Shown here: piece after piece, positions 10,975-18,694 of the stretch | Layout: the number at the start of each line of letters is the position of its first letter | Numbering within the stretch: position 1 is the first letter of the stretch | Source: Streptomyces sp. TLI_235 | GTDB lineage: Bacteria > Actinomycetota > Actinomycetes > Streptomycetales > Streptomycetaceae | Direction: 5' to 3' | Assembly: GCA_002300355.1 (NCBI GenBank) | Contig: NSGV01000001.1 | Span: 3,596,001-3,660,000 of the forward strand | DNA: 64,000 nucleotides | Program-made: the position numbers and the translations under genes | The notes under the pieces: model-generated | The model's database searches: none | What the model was told of the DNA's origin: nothing | What the model saw: only the letters and a program-made list of their open reading frames with translations

Positions 10975-11577
10975 ATGACCGCCAAGCTGCCCGCGCCCAC
11001 CGTCCTGACCGGCCGCCACGTCCGGTTGGAGCCGCTGACCCCCGACCACGTGCCGGACCTGTTCGCCGCGAGCGGCGGCGACGAGGAGGTGTGGCGCTGG
11101 CTGCCCTACGAGGTACCGGGCACCGAGGAGGAGATGGCCGCGCACATCGCGGGCCGGCTCGCCGAGGCGGCCTCGGGCGGGTGCGTCCCGTTCGCCGCGG
11201 TGTCCCTGGCCGACGGCCGGGCGATCGGCGTCACCTGCTACTTCGACTTCAGCGCGCGCGACGAGCTGGTGGAGATCGGCGGCACCTGGTACGCCCGGCG
11301 GTCCTGGCGCACCGCCGTGAACACCGAGGCCAAGCTGCTGCTGCTGACGCACGCCTTCGAGGAGCTCGGCATGGGCCGCGTCACCTGGAAGACCGACCAC
11401 CTCAACGAGCGCTCGCAGAACGCGATCCGACGGCTCGGCGCCCAGTACGAGGGCACCCTGCGGCGCCACCGCCGCAGGCCCGACGGCAGCTGGCGGGACA
11501 GCGTCTACTTCTCCATGCTCCGGGAGGAGTGGCCCGCGGCCAGGGCCCGGCTGACGGAGCGGCTGGCCGTCGGCTGA
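10975..11577 (+). CDS. GNAT family N-acetyltransferase (RimJ/RimL-like)
   Basis: This 200-residue cytoplasmic protein has the GNAT fold order. It begins with LTGRHVRLEPLTPDHVPDLF, has a core strand EIGGTWYARRSWRTAVNTEAKLLLLTHAFEEL (given in pieces: the pantetheine-binding region is RRSWRTAVNTEAK), then a WKTDHLNERSQNAIRRLGAQYEG helix-loop typical of RimJ/RimL and SpeG-like enzymes. It transfers acetyl from acetyl-CoA to an amine; the substrate cannot be told from sequence. ATG 10975 lies eight bases after a strong -10 element, so the mRNA is nearly leaderless. It has its own terminator. The operator-like repeats ahead suggest inducible expression. Confidence 0.88.
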   Translation: MTAKLPAPTVLTGRHVRLEPLTPDHVPDLFAASGGDEEVWRWLPYEVPGTEEEMAAHIAGRLAEAASGGCVPFAAVSLADGRAIGVTCYFDFSARDELVEIGGTWYARRSWRTAVNTEAKLLLLTHAFEELGMGRVTWKTDHLNERSQNAIRRLGAQYEGTLRRHRRRPDGSWRDSVYFSMLREEWPAARARLTERLAVG

Positions 11578-11597
11578 GGCCGCACGGCGCACAGCGG

Positions 11598-11638
11598 CCC
11601 GCGGCCGACACCCTCGTCAACGGGGTGTCGGCCGCGGG
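11598..11638. terminator. Convergent hairpin terminator
   Basis: CCCGCGGCCGACACCC (11598-11613) pairs perfectly with 11623-11638. It serves the acetyltransferase gene and, from the other side, the DUF350 gene. Confidence 0.8.
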
Positions 11639-11663
11639 CGGTTCGGGCGGTCGGCCCGTACGC

Positions 11664-12086
11664 TCAGGCGATCGAGGCCGCCACGATGGCGGCGACGGAG
11701 AGGTTGCAGGCGGCCGTCACCCAGACCGCCGGGTGCGGCTCGGGGTCGACGAGGACGGCACCGAGCTTGCCCGGGGTCAGCAGGTCGACCAGCCAGAACG
11801 CGGCCGCCATCAGCACCAGGCCGAGCAGGCCGAAGAGCGCGGTCGCGGCCAGGCCCTTCCCGAACTCGTCGTAGGTGTACATGATCGCCGTGAAGACGAT
11901 GCCGCCGATGCCGAGCAGCGCGGAGCTGAGCACCACGGCCGCGTTCCGGTTGCGCTCCAGCCAGATCTGCCGGCCCAGCTTGCCGGGCGTCAGGACGTCG
12001 ACGAGGCCGACACCGAGCAGCAGCAGCACCAGGCCGACCGCGCCGTAGGCGGCGGCCACGCCCAGGCCGTGGACGATGTCGTTCAT
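11664..12086 (-). CDS. DUF350 family inner-membrane protein
   Basis: This 140-residue polytopic membrane protein has about four hydrophobic segments arranged as two similar halves. Each half contains VDVLTPGKLG or VDLLTPGKLG (near residues 30 and 100), the internally duplicated signature of DUF350 proteins such as E. coli YjfL. Function is unknown; family members are repeatedly found beside YjfC/YgiC-type ATP-grasp enzymes. ATG 12086 is preceded by GGGGGAG; a longer frame starting at 12134 lacks a good ribosome site. It is divergent from a lipoprotein/ATP-grasp pair, 87 bases away, so a shared promoter region is likely. Confidence 0.85.
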   Translation of the reverse strand: MNDIVHGLGVAAAYGAVGLVLLLLGVGLVDVLTPGKLGRQIWLERNRNAAVVLSSALLGIGGIVFTAIMYTYDEFGKGLAATALFGLLGLVLMAAAFWLVDLLTPGKLGAVLVDPEPHPAVWVTAACNLSVAAIVAASIA

Positions 12087-12173
12087 GCTGCTCCCCCGTG
12101 GCGAAGTGTCAAGGATCGGCAAAAGATATCCCATGGTTACGGCGCCGGCGAGCCTTAAGTAGCATCACCCGTC

Positions 12174-12488
12174 ATGACGCAGACCGACCCGTCCTCCGCC
12201 CGCCGCCGCTCGGGCGTCGTCGCCCTCGGCATGGTGGGGACGCTGGCGCTGGCCCTCACCGGCTGCTCCTCGTCCGGCGGCAGCGCACCGCGGCGCTGCG
12301 TCGACCCGGGCACCCTCAAGGTGCTCGACGACCACTCCTGCTCCGGCGGCACCGCCGCGGCCGCCGGCCGCTGGTACTACTGCGGCTCCGGCTCGCTGAC
12401 CGCCGCCGGCGGCACCTTCGACAAGGCCGCGACCAAGCGCGGCGGCTTCGGCTGCCCCAGCGGCAGCTCCGGCTCGGGCGGGGGCTGA
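12174..12488 (+). CDS. Small cysteine-containing lipoprotein with RGGFG motif (possible ATP-grasp partner)
   Basis: This 104-residue secreted lipoprotein has a basic start (RRR at 10-12), a hydrophobic stretch and a lipobox LTGC with the lipidated Cys at 31. The mature part has four further cysteines (42, 56, 70, 94), enough for two disulfides, then KRGGFG (88-93) and a Gly/Ser tail. RGGFG near the C-terminus also occurs, as I recall, in E. coli YgiB (DUF1190), which is encoded next to the ATP-grasp protein YgiC. Here the stop lies five bases before the ATP-grasp start, implying translational coupling. I infer it is the partner or substrate of that enzyme. Function is otherwise unknown. Confidence 0.75.
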   Translation: MTQTDPSSARRRSGVVALGMVGTLALALTGCSSSGGSAPRRCVDPGTLKVLDDHSCSGGTAAAAGRWYYCGSGSLTAAGGTFDKAATKRGGFGCPSGSSGSGGG

Positions 12489-12493
12489 CCGCG

Positions 12494-13714
12494 ATGCGCC
12501 GCCGATCCGTCGAACCGCGGCCGGGCTGGCAGGCCGCGGTCGAGGCCCAGGGCCTGATCTACGCCGTCTGTGAGGACCCCCGCGACCCCGGCTCCGAGTA
12601 CGCCTACTGGGACGAGAGCGCCTACTACGAATTCTCGCTACCGGAAGTCGAGGCGCTGGAGGAGGTCGTCGAGGAACTGCACGAGATGTGCCTGGAGGCG
12701 GCCGACCACGTCGTGCGGACCGGCAGGTTCGCCGACTACGGCATCACCGACCCGCGGCTCGCCGAGGTGGTCGCCACCTCCTGGCGGCGGCGCGAGGAGC
12801 AGCCGTCCCTGTACGGGCGGTTCGACCTGGCGTACGACGGCTCCGGCCCGGCCAAGCTGTTCGAGTACAACGCGGACACCCCGACCTCGCTGATCGAGGC
12901 GGCCAGCCCGCAGTGGTTCTGGATGGAGGAGCGCTTCCCCGAGGCCGACCAGTGGAACTCGCTGCACGAGCGGCTGGTCGCGGCCTGGGCCCGGCAGAAG
13001 GAGCTGCTGCCGCCCGGCCCGGTGCACTTCGCGCACTCGCGCGGCGACACCGAGGGCGAGGACTGGATGACCACCCTCTACCTCCAGGAGACGGCCCAGC
13101 AGGCCGGCCTGGAGACGGTGTCGATCGCCATGGAGGACATCGGCCTGGACGGGCTGACCGGGCGGTTCGTCGACCTGCAGCACCGGTACATCCGCTCCGC
13201 GTTCAAGCTGTACCCGTGGGAGTGGCTGGCCGAGGACGAGTTCGGCACGCAGCTGCTGGCCACCGTGGACCTGGGCGGCTCCACCGGCTCCACGCTCTGG
13301 ATCGAACCGCCGTGGAAGATGCTGCTCTCCAACAAGGCGCTGCTGGCGGTGCTGTGGGAGCTCTTCCCCGGCCACCCCAACCTGCTGCCGGCCTACCTGG
13401 ACGGCCCGCGCGAGCTCGCCGCCACCGGCTGGGCGGCGAAGCCGCTGCTCGGCCGGGAGGGCGCGGGCGTGCGGATCGTCGAGCCGGGCGGCGACGAGAC
13501 GCTGCTGCCCGCGTGGGCCGGCGACCCGGACCGGTACGGCGCCGAGGGCTTCTGCTACCAGCAGCTGTGCCCGCCGCCGGTGTTCGACGGCAACCACCCG
13601 GTGCTCGGCGCCTGGGTGGTGGACGGCGAGGCCGCGGGCCTGGGCATCCGGGAGACGCACGACTCGCCGATCACGCACGTCGGCGCGCGCTTCCTGCCGC
13701 ACGTCATCGTCTGA
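12494..13714 (+). CDS. Glutathionylspermidine synthase-like ATP-grasp enzyme (YgiC/YjfC type)
   Basis: This 406-residue protein has the preATP-grasp/ATP-grasp arrangement of the synthetase half of glutathionylspermidine synthase. It carries RFDLAYDG (109-116) followed by FEYNADTPTSLIEA (residues 123-136, nucleotide/metal region) and EPPWKMLLSNKALL (271-284). FPGHPNLLPAYLD, KPLLGREGAGV (316-326, glycine-rich loop) and a C-terminal VDGEAAGLGIRE complete the pattern. Such enzymes join a carboxylate to an amine using ATP. YgiC-type members are thought not to act on glutathione, which actinomycetes lack, so the true substrate is unknown and may be the adjacent lipoprotein. ATG 12494 follows the lipoprotein stop by five bases. 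The frame upstream of it overlaps other genes and is not coding. Confidence 0.88.
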   Translation: MRRRSVEPRPGWQAAVEAQGLIYAVCEDPRDPGSEYAYWDESAYYEFSLPEVEALEEVVEELHEMCLEAADHVVRTGRFADYGITDPRLAEVVATSWRRREEQPSLYGRFDLAYDGSGPAKLFEYNADTPTSLIEAASPQWFWMEERFPEADQWNSLHERLVAAWARQKELLPPGPVHFAHSRGDTEGEDWMTTLYLQETAQQAGLETVSIAMEDIGLDGLTGRFVDLQHRYIRSAFKLYPWEWLAEDEFGTQLLATVDLGGSTGSTLWIEPPWKMLLSNKALLAVLWELFPGHPNLLPAYLDGPRELAATGWAAKPLLGREGAGVRIVEPGGDETLLPAWAGDPDRYGAEGFCYQQLCPPPVFDGNHPVLGAWVVDGEAAGLGIRETHDSPITHVGARFLPHVIV

Positions 13715-13721
13715 CCACCGC

Positions 13722-13750
13722 CCGGCCCACGGCCCGGGGCCCTGGGCCGG
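13722..13750. terminator. Convergent hairpin between the ATP-grasp gene and the LURP-one-like gene
   Basis: CCGGCCCA (13722-13729) pairs with TGGGCCGG (13743-13750) around a GC-rich loop, in the 43-base space between converging genes. It is shorter than other terminators here. Confidence 0.5.
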
Positions 13751-13757
13751 CGGGGCG

Positions 13758-14243
13758 TCAGGCGTTGTGCTCGACCATGCGGTCCAGGCAGACGGCGACG
13801 GCGAGCAGCAGCGGCACGTCCGCGCCGTCCGCGATCTCCACGCCGTAGGTGTCGCGGATCCGGAACCACTTGCGGGAGATCTCGGCGACGGTCTCGCCGT
13901 CCGACTCGACGGTGTACTCCTTGTCGATCAGGTCGCCGTGCACCTCCAGCTCGCCGCCGGCCTCCAGCTCGACCAGGTACTTGTCACGGAACGGCGTGAA
14001 GAGCTTCTTGCGGACGGTCGCGACCGTGTCGCCCTCGGCGTTCTCGATCCGCATCGCGTCGCGGACGGTGAGCACCTTCTCCTTGATGACCGCGACGACC
14101 GTGCCGGACGGGTCCTGCAGCTCGAAGGTGTCGCGCAGCCGCAGCACCTTGCCGTCCACCAGGAAGGCCTTCTCGCCGTCGCCGTCCTCGATCCAGTAGT
14201 CGTCGCCGACCGCGAACAGCCGCTCCTTGACCACGTACTTCAT
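13758..14243 (-). CDS. LURP-one-related / Tubby C-terminal-like protein
   Basis: This 161-residue all-beta protein has the recurring pattern of LOR/scramblase-like barrels: MKYVVKERLFAVGDDYWIED, LRDTFELQDPSGTVVAVIKEK, VRDAMRIENAEGDTVATVRKK and KYLVELEAGGELEVHGDLID, ending WFRIRDTYGVEIADG. It has no signal peptide, so it is probably cytoplasmic or membrane-peripheral. In plants LURP-one proteins are linked to defence. Bacterial members are often near lipid or envelope genes, function unknown. ATG 14243 is preceded by GAGGGAAG. It converges on the ATP-grasp gene and is likely part of the same functional island. Confidence 0.82.
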   Translation of the reverse strand: MKYVVKERLFAVGDDYWIEDGDGEKAFLVDGKVLRLRDTFELQDPSGTVVAVIKEKVLTVRDAMRIENAEGDTVATVRKKLFTPFRDKYLVELEAGGELEVHGDLIDKEYTVESDGETVAEISRKWFRIRDTYGVEIADGADVPLLLAVAVCLDRMVEHNA

Positions 14244-14373
14244 GCCTGCCTGCTTCCCTCGACGGACACTGCCGAGCACATCGTGCCGGACACCGGGCCC
14301 GGGGTCAGCCCTCGGCGGGCCGCCGGAGTGTCCGGCGGCCGCCCGGAGCGGCCGCGGACGGCGGGCAGGGGCC

Positions 14374-15288
14374 TCAGCCCTCGGCGGGACGGGCCCGGAG
14401 CCGGCGCAGCATCCGGGCGTCCTGGAAGCCGACCCTGCGGGCGGCGGACTCGACGGTGGTGCCCTGGGCGATCAGGTGCTGGGCGTGCTCCAGCCGCAGC
14501 TGCTGCTGGTAGCGGAGCGGGGTGAGGCCGGTCGCCTCGGCGAAACGCCGGGTGAGGGTCCGTTCGCTGACCCCGGCGCCGGCGGCCAGGCCCGCGAGCA
14601 GCAGCGGGTCGGCGAACCGGGCGTCGATGACGTCCTGCACCCGGTGCACGGCGTCGCTGAGGTGGGCGCGGTGCCGCAGCATGGCGCTGGTCTGCTGCTC
14701 GTCCCCGTTGCGGCGGGTGTGGACGACCATCGTGCGGGCCACCTGGGCGGCGACGTACGGGCCGTGGCGGACCGCCAGCAGATGCAGCGCGAGGTCGATC
14801 CCGCTGGCGATCCCGGCGGAGGTGAGGACCCGGCCGTCCTCCACGTACAGCACGTCGGGGACGACGACGGCCCGCGGGTAGCGGCGGGCGAGCTCGTCCT
14901 GCAGGTCGTGGTGGGTGGTGCAGCGCCGGCCGTCGAGCAGCCCGGCCCGGCCGAGGGCGTCGGCGCCGGAGCAGACGCTGGTCACCGTGCCGCCGGCGGC
15001 GTGGTGGGCGACCAGCCGGTCCAGGGTCTCGCGGGTGAACACCGGGTGGTGCGGCAGGCTCGGCGAGCGCCAGCCCGGGACGACCACCAGGTCGCCGGGG
15101 GCCAGCGTGGGCCATGTGGTGGTGGCCCGGATGTCGAGTCCCTGGGCGGTGGGGACGTCCTCATGCTCGGCCACGTACCGGATCCGGTAGCCGTGGCCGA
15201 AGTCGGCCGCCGAGGAGAACACCTGGGCCGGGCCGGCGAGGTCCAGCAGGTGCAGCCGCGGAGCCAGCAGGAAGACCACGCCGGTCAC
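14374..15288 (-). CDS. GlxA-type transcriptional regulator (DJ-1/PfpI domain plus AraC HTH)
   Basis: This 304-residue protein has an N-terminal DJ-1/PfpI-like domain: VVFLLAPRLHLLDLAGPAQVF, then VTSVCSGADALGRAGLLDGR with Cys in the nucleophile-elbow position. A C-terminal AraC domain follows (DVIDARFADPLLLAGLAAGA, SERTLTRRFAEATGLTPLRY). It probably activates or represses a nearby catabolic gene. The start is GTG 15288, which overlaps the stop of the cysteine hydrolase as GTGA, so the two are translationally coupled. The end is unusual: after GFQDARMLRRLRARPAEG the protein stops, lacking the usual tail of the second HTH helix. A recent C-terminal truncation is possible. Confidence 0.85.
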   Translation of the reverse strand: MTGVVFLLAPRLHLLDLAGPAQVFSSAADFGHGYRIRYVAEHEDVPTAQGLDIRATTTWPTLAPGDLVVVPGWRSPSLPHHPVFTRETLDRLVAHHAAGGTVTSVCSGADALGRAGLLDGRRCTTHHDLQDELARRYPRAVVVPDVLYVEDGRVLTSAGIASGIDLALHLLAVRHGPYVAAQVARTMVVHTRRNGDEQQTSAMLRHRAHLSDAVHRVQDVIDARFADPLLLAGLAAGAGVSERTLTRRFAEATGLTPLRYQQQLRLEHAQHLIAQGTTVESAARRVGFQDARMLRRLRARPAEG

Positions 15289-15869
15289 GATCCGGTCAGC
15301 TCCTCCACGGTGGCGATCCGGGCGAAGCGGCCTGCGAGGGCGTACTCGGTCCGGGCGACGATCTCGTCGGTGCCCAGGGTACGCGGGTCGGCCAGGACCT
15401 CCTCCAGGCTGCGCCCGGCGGGGGCGTCCCGGTGCTCGATGGGGTGGGTGGCGGTGGCGTCGGTGACGAACACGACCTGGTAGCCGAGGTCGGAGGCGAC
15501 CCGGGCGGTGGTCTCGCAGCACTGCTCGGTGCGGATCCCGCTGACGACCAGTTCGCCGACGCCCTGCCGGGTGAGCAGCTGCTGCAGGTTGGTGGTGGTG
15601 AAGGCGTTGTGGGAGGTCTTGGTCAGGACGGGCTCGCCGTCGGCGGGCTCGAGCCCGTCCATCAGCCGGACGAATCCGGACTCCGGGTCGAAGACGGTGC
15701 CGCTGCCGGGCTCGGTGTGCAGCACCCACACCACGAGGTCGCCCCTGCTGCGGGCGGCGGCCACCAGTCGGCCGACCTTGTCGACGATCTCCGGGTTGGA
15801 GACGGCGGCCCAGTTGGGCCGGCGGCGGAAGGATTCCTGGACGTCGATCACGACGAGTGCGCTCTTCAT
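15285..15869 (-). CDS. Cysteine hydrolase of the isochorismatase family
   Basis: This 194-residue cytoplasmic hydrolase has the conserved triad: Asp9 (VVIDVQ), Lys84 (LTKTSHNAF) and Cys117 (IRTEQCCETTARVASDLGY), with a second Cys directly after the nucleophile. The family hydrolyses isochorismate, nicotinamide, N-carbamoyl compounds or biuret; the substrate cannot be fixed here. ATG 15869 follows GGATGGAG. Its stop overlaps the start of a GlxA-type regulator by four bases, suggesting the regulator controls or responds to this enzyme's substrate. Confidence 0.9.
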   Translation of the reverse strand: MKSALVVIDVQESFRRRPNWAAVSNPEIVDKVGRLVAAARSRGDLVVWVLHTEPGSGTVFDPESGFVRLMDGLEPADGEPVLTKTSHNAFTTTNLQQLLTRQGVGELVVSGIRTEQCCETTARVASDLGYQVVFVTDATATHPIEHRDAPAGRSLEEVLADPRTLGTDEIVARTEYALAGRFARIATVEELTGS

Positions 15870-15961
15870 GGCTCCATCCTGGCCCGCCGGCAGGCCTCCG
15901 CCCCAGACATGATCACGTCCCGACCCGGACCGATCCGGTCACCTGGCGAAGATCTTCCGGC

Positions 15962-16768
15962 TCAGTCGGCGAGGTGCCAGAGCAGCCGGTAGTAGGCCGT
16001 CCGCTCCCGGTCCGGTGCGATGCCGTACGCCGCAAGCATCGGCTCCTCCCAACCGGGGCCGTAGTTCCATCGGGTGCTCCAGGTGGCGACGGCGAGGTCG
16101 GCCCAGCGGTCGGCGGTGCCGAGGGCGCCGAGGTCGACGTGGCCGCTGTACCGGCCGTCCTTGCCGAGCAACGTGTTGGGCGCGCAGGCGTCGCCGTGGC
16201 AGACCACCGGCCCGTCGACCGGCGGGACGTCGGCGAGCGCGGCGAGCGCCTCCTCGACGGTTCGGAAAGGCGGCAGCCCGGCAGGCCGGTCCGCCGGGTC
16301 GATCCGGCCGGCGGCCGCCCGGGCGCGGACGGCCGCGAGCCGCTGCTCGGCCGACCACGCGAAGGGGCAGTCCCGAACGGGCAGCGCCTCGTGCAGGGCG
16401 CGCAGCCCCTCGCCGACGGCCCGCACCGCGGTGGCCGGGTCGCGCAGCCACCGGTCGTCCACCGCCGAGCGGCCGGGCAGGCCGGCCGTGACGATCCACG
16501 AGCCGCCCTCGTCCGCGCCCTCCTCGAGCACCCGCGGCACCGGGGTGTACCGCGCCGCCCAGCGCAGCCGCACCACTTCGGCGGTGAGTCCGCCGTCGCT
16601 GCCTGCGGGCAGCCACTTCACGAACTGCCGCTCCCCGTCCACCCCGACCTGGAAGGTCAGCCCGCCGAGCCCGTTCCGCCAAACCGCCCGCACCGGCCGC
16701 CCCCGCGCGAACTCCACGACGAACGGCGGAACATCGACCGGCTCTCGGGGAGCACTCGCTGGGATCAC
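15962..16768 (-). CDS. Aminoglycoside phosphotransferase (APH) family kinase
   Basis: This 268-residue kinase-like protein has the APH catalytic loop VVCHGDACAPNTLLG (Asp193 as base, Asn198) and the metal-binding HVDLGALGTADRWADLAVA (Asp212). The N-lobe is VWRNGLGGLTFQV...RQFVKWLPAG with Lys51 as the likely ATP-contacting lysine. It resembles aminoglycoside 3'-phosphotransferases in size and motif order, so it could inactivate an aminoglycoside. Many such streptomycete proteins have no known resistance role. GTG 16768 was chosen because upstream text is not conserved. It is divergent from the NHL-thioredoxin gene with 69 bases between. Confidence 0.82.
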   Translation of the reverse strand: MIPASAPREPVDVPPFVVEFARGRPVRAVWRNGLGGLTFQVGVDGERQFVKWLPAGSDGGLTAEVVRLRWAARYTPVPRVLEEGADEGGSWIVTAGLPGRSAVDDRWLRDPATAVRAVGEGLRALHEALPVRDCPFAWSAEQRLAAVRARAAAGRIDPADRPAGLPPFRTVEEALAALADVPPVDGPVVCHGDACAPNTLLGKDGRYSGHVDLGALGTADRWADLAVATWSTRWNYGPGWEEPMLAAYGIAPDRERTAYYRLLWHLAD

Positions 16769-16837
16769 CGCCCCATTCTCACCGGCCCGGGCCCGCAGCC
16801 GGAATGCGTCCGCAGGTCGATGGGGTTGGATGAGGAC

Positions 16838-18658
16838 ATGGCTTCTCGTGCACGCGTACGCGCCCCCGAACTGGTGGGCAAGGGCGGATGGCTCAACACC
16901 GGCGGCAAGGACCTGACGCTGGCCGACCTCCGCGGCAAGATCGTCATTGCCGACTTCTGGACCTTCTGCTGCATCAACTGCCTCCACGTCCTGGACGAAC
17001 TCCGGGAGCTGGAGGAGAAGCACCGCGACACCGTGGTGATCGTCGGTGTCCACTCGCCCAAGTTCGTCCACGAGGCCGACCACCAGGCCGTGGTGGACGC
17101 GGTGGCCCGGTACGAGGTGCACCACCCGGTCCTGGACGACCCGGAGCTCGCCACCTGGAAGCAGTACGCGGTGCGGGCCTGGCCGACGCTGGTGGTGATC
17201 GACCCGGAGGGGTACGTCGTCGCGCAGCACGCCGGCGAGGGCCACGCGCACGCGATCGCCGCGCTGGTCGAGGAGCTGGAGGCGGAGCACGGGGCCAAGG
17301 GCACGCTGCGCCGCGGGGACGGCCCGTACGTGGCGCCGGAGCCGCGGGCGGGCGACCTGAAGTTCCCCGGCAAGGCGGTGCGGCTGCCGGACGGCCACTT
17401 CCTGGTGGCCGACTCCGGCCACCACTCGCTGGTGGAGCTCGCCGAGGACGGCGAGACGGTGCTGCGCCGGATCGGCGACGGCGAGCGCGGCCTGGTGGAC
17501 GGCACGGCGCCGCGGTTCAGCGAGCCGCAGGGCCTCGCCCTGGTGCCGGCCGGCGTCGACCTCGGCTACGACGTCGTGGTGGCGGACACCGTGAACCACG
17601 CGCTGCGCGGTGTCCGGCTCGCCGACGGCAGCGTCACCACGCTGGCCGGTACCGGCCGGCAGTGGTGGCAGGGCTCGGCGACCGAGGGCCCGGCCCGCGA
17701 GGTGGACCTCTCCTCGCCGTGGGACGTCGCCTGGTTCGACGGCCGGGTGTGGATCGCCATGGCCGGCGTCCACCAGCTGTGGGCCTTCGACCCGGCGGAC
17801 GGCACGGTCGCCGTTGCGGCCGGCACCACCAACGAGGGCCTGGTCGACGGCCTGGTGGCGGAGGCCTGGTTCGCCCAGCCGTCCGGCCTCGCGGTCTCCG
17901 CGGACGGCGAGCGGCTCTGGGTCGCGGACTCGGAGACCTCGGCGGTGCGCTGGGTTTCACGTGAAACCCGTTCGGTGCACACCGCGGTCGGCACCGGCCT
18001 GTTCGACTTCGGGCACCGGGACGGCGCGGCCGACCAGGCGCTGCTCCAGCACCCGCTGGGCGTCACCGTGCTGCCGGACGGCTCGGTGGCGATCGCCGAC
18101 ACCTACAACCACGCGCTGCGCCGCTTCGACCCGGCCACCGGCGAGGTGACCACGCTCGCCACCGATCTGCGCGAGCCATCCGGCGCGGTGCTGGTGGACG
18201 GCGACATCGTGGTGGTGGAGTCGGCCCGGCACCGGCTGACCCGGCTGCGGCTGCCCGAGGAGGCCGTCCGGGTGGAGGCGGTGGCGCACCGGACACAGCG
18301 CGCCGCGACCGAGGTCGCCCCGGGCGCGCTCCGGCTGGACGTGGTGTTCCGGGCACCGTCGGGCCAGAAGCTGGACGAGCGCTACGGCCCGTCCACCCGG
18401 CTGCTGGTCAGCTCCACCCCGCCGGAGCTGCTGCTGTCGGGCGCCGGGGCGGACACCGACCTGTCCCGTGAGCTGGTCCTCGACGGGTCGGTCGCCGAGG
18501 GCGTGCTGCACGTGTCGGCGATGGCGGCGTCCTGCGACGACGACCCGGAGATCGAGTACCCGGCCTGCCACGTCCACCAGCAGGACTGGGGCGTGCCGGT
18601 GAAGGTGGTGGCCGGCGCCGCGAGCCGGCTGCCGCTGGTGCTCGCCGGCATGGAGTGA
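16838..18658 (+). CDS. Thioredoxin-like protein with NHL/beta-propeller repeats
   Basis: This 606-residue protein starts with a thioredoxin domain (residues ~1-150) carrying FWTFCCINCLHVLDEL, whose CxxC is Cys45-Ile-Asn-Cys48. NHL-type beta-propeller blades follow from about 180 to 500 (FLVADSGHHSLVEL, DVVVADTVNHALRGV, LWVADSETSAVRWVS, VAIADTYNHALRRFD). The end is a beta-rich C-terminal domain with a Cys-containing stretch (CDDDPEIEYPACHVHQQDW). It has no signal peptide, so it is probably a cytoplasmic redox protein; the bacterial role is unknown. The order is the same as in vertebrate NHLRC2. ATG 16838 follows GGATGAGG. The coding sequence contains a perfect parS site at 17954-17967, read as Val-Ser-Arg-Glu-Thr. 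Confidence 0.88.
   Translation: MASRARVRAPELVGKGGWLNTGGKDLTLADLRGKIVIADFWTFCCINCLHVLDELRELEEKHRDTVVIVGVHSPKFVHEADHQAVVDAVARYEVHHPVLDDPELATWKQYAVRAWPTLVVIDPEGYVVAQHAGEGHAHAIAALVEELEAEHGAKGTLRRGDGPYVAPEPRAGDLKFPGKAVRLPDGHFLVADSGHHSLVELAEDGETVLRRIGDGERGLVDGTAPRFSEPQGLALVPAGVDLGYDVVVADTVNHALRGVRLADGSVTTLAGTGRQWWQGSATEGPAREVDLSSPWDVAWFDGRVWIAMAGVHQLWAFDPADGTVAVAAGTTNEGLVDGLVAEAWFAQPSGLAVSADGERLWVADSETSAVRWVSRETRSVHTAVGTGLFDFGHRDGAADQALLQHPLGVTVLPDGSVAIADTYNHALRRFDPATGEVTTLATDLREPSGAVLVDGDIVVVESARHRLTRLRLPEEAVRVEAVAHRTQRAATEVAPGALRLDVVFRAPSGQKLDERYGPSTRLLVSSTPPELLLSGAGADTDLSRELVLDGSVAEGVLHVSAMAASCDDDPEIEYPACHVHQQDWGVPVKVVAGAASRLPLVLAGME
17954..17967. promoter_or_regulatory. parS: parS: ParB-binding centromere-like site
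   Basis: GTTTCACGTGAAAC is a perfect 14-bp palindrome identical to the Streptomyces parS consensus as I know it, extended here to 18 bp (GGGTTTCACGTGAAACCC, 17952-17969). It lies inside the NHL-thioredoxin coding sequence. In streptomycetes about twenty such sites cluster around oriC and nucleate ParB complexes for segregation during sporulation, so this supports a location fairly near the origin. Confidence 0.9.
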
Positions 18659-18694
18659 CGGCCCGAACGGTCACCGCCGGGTGACCGGACGGCA

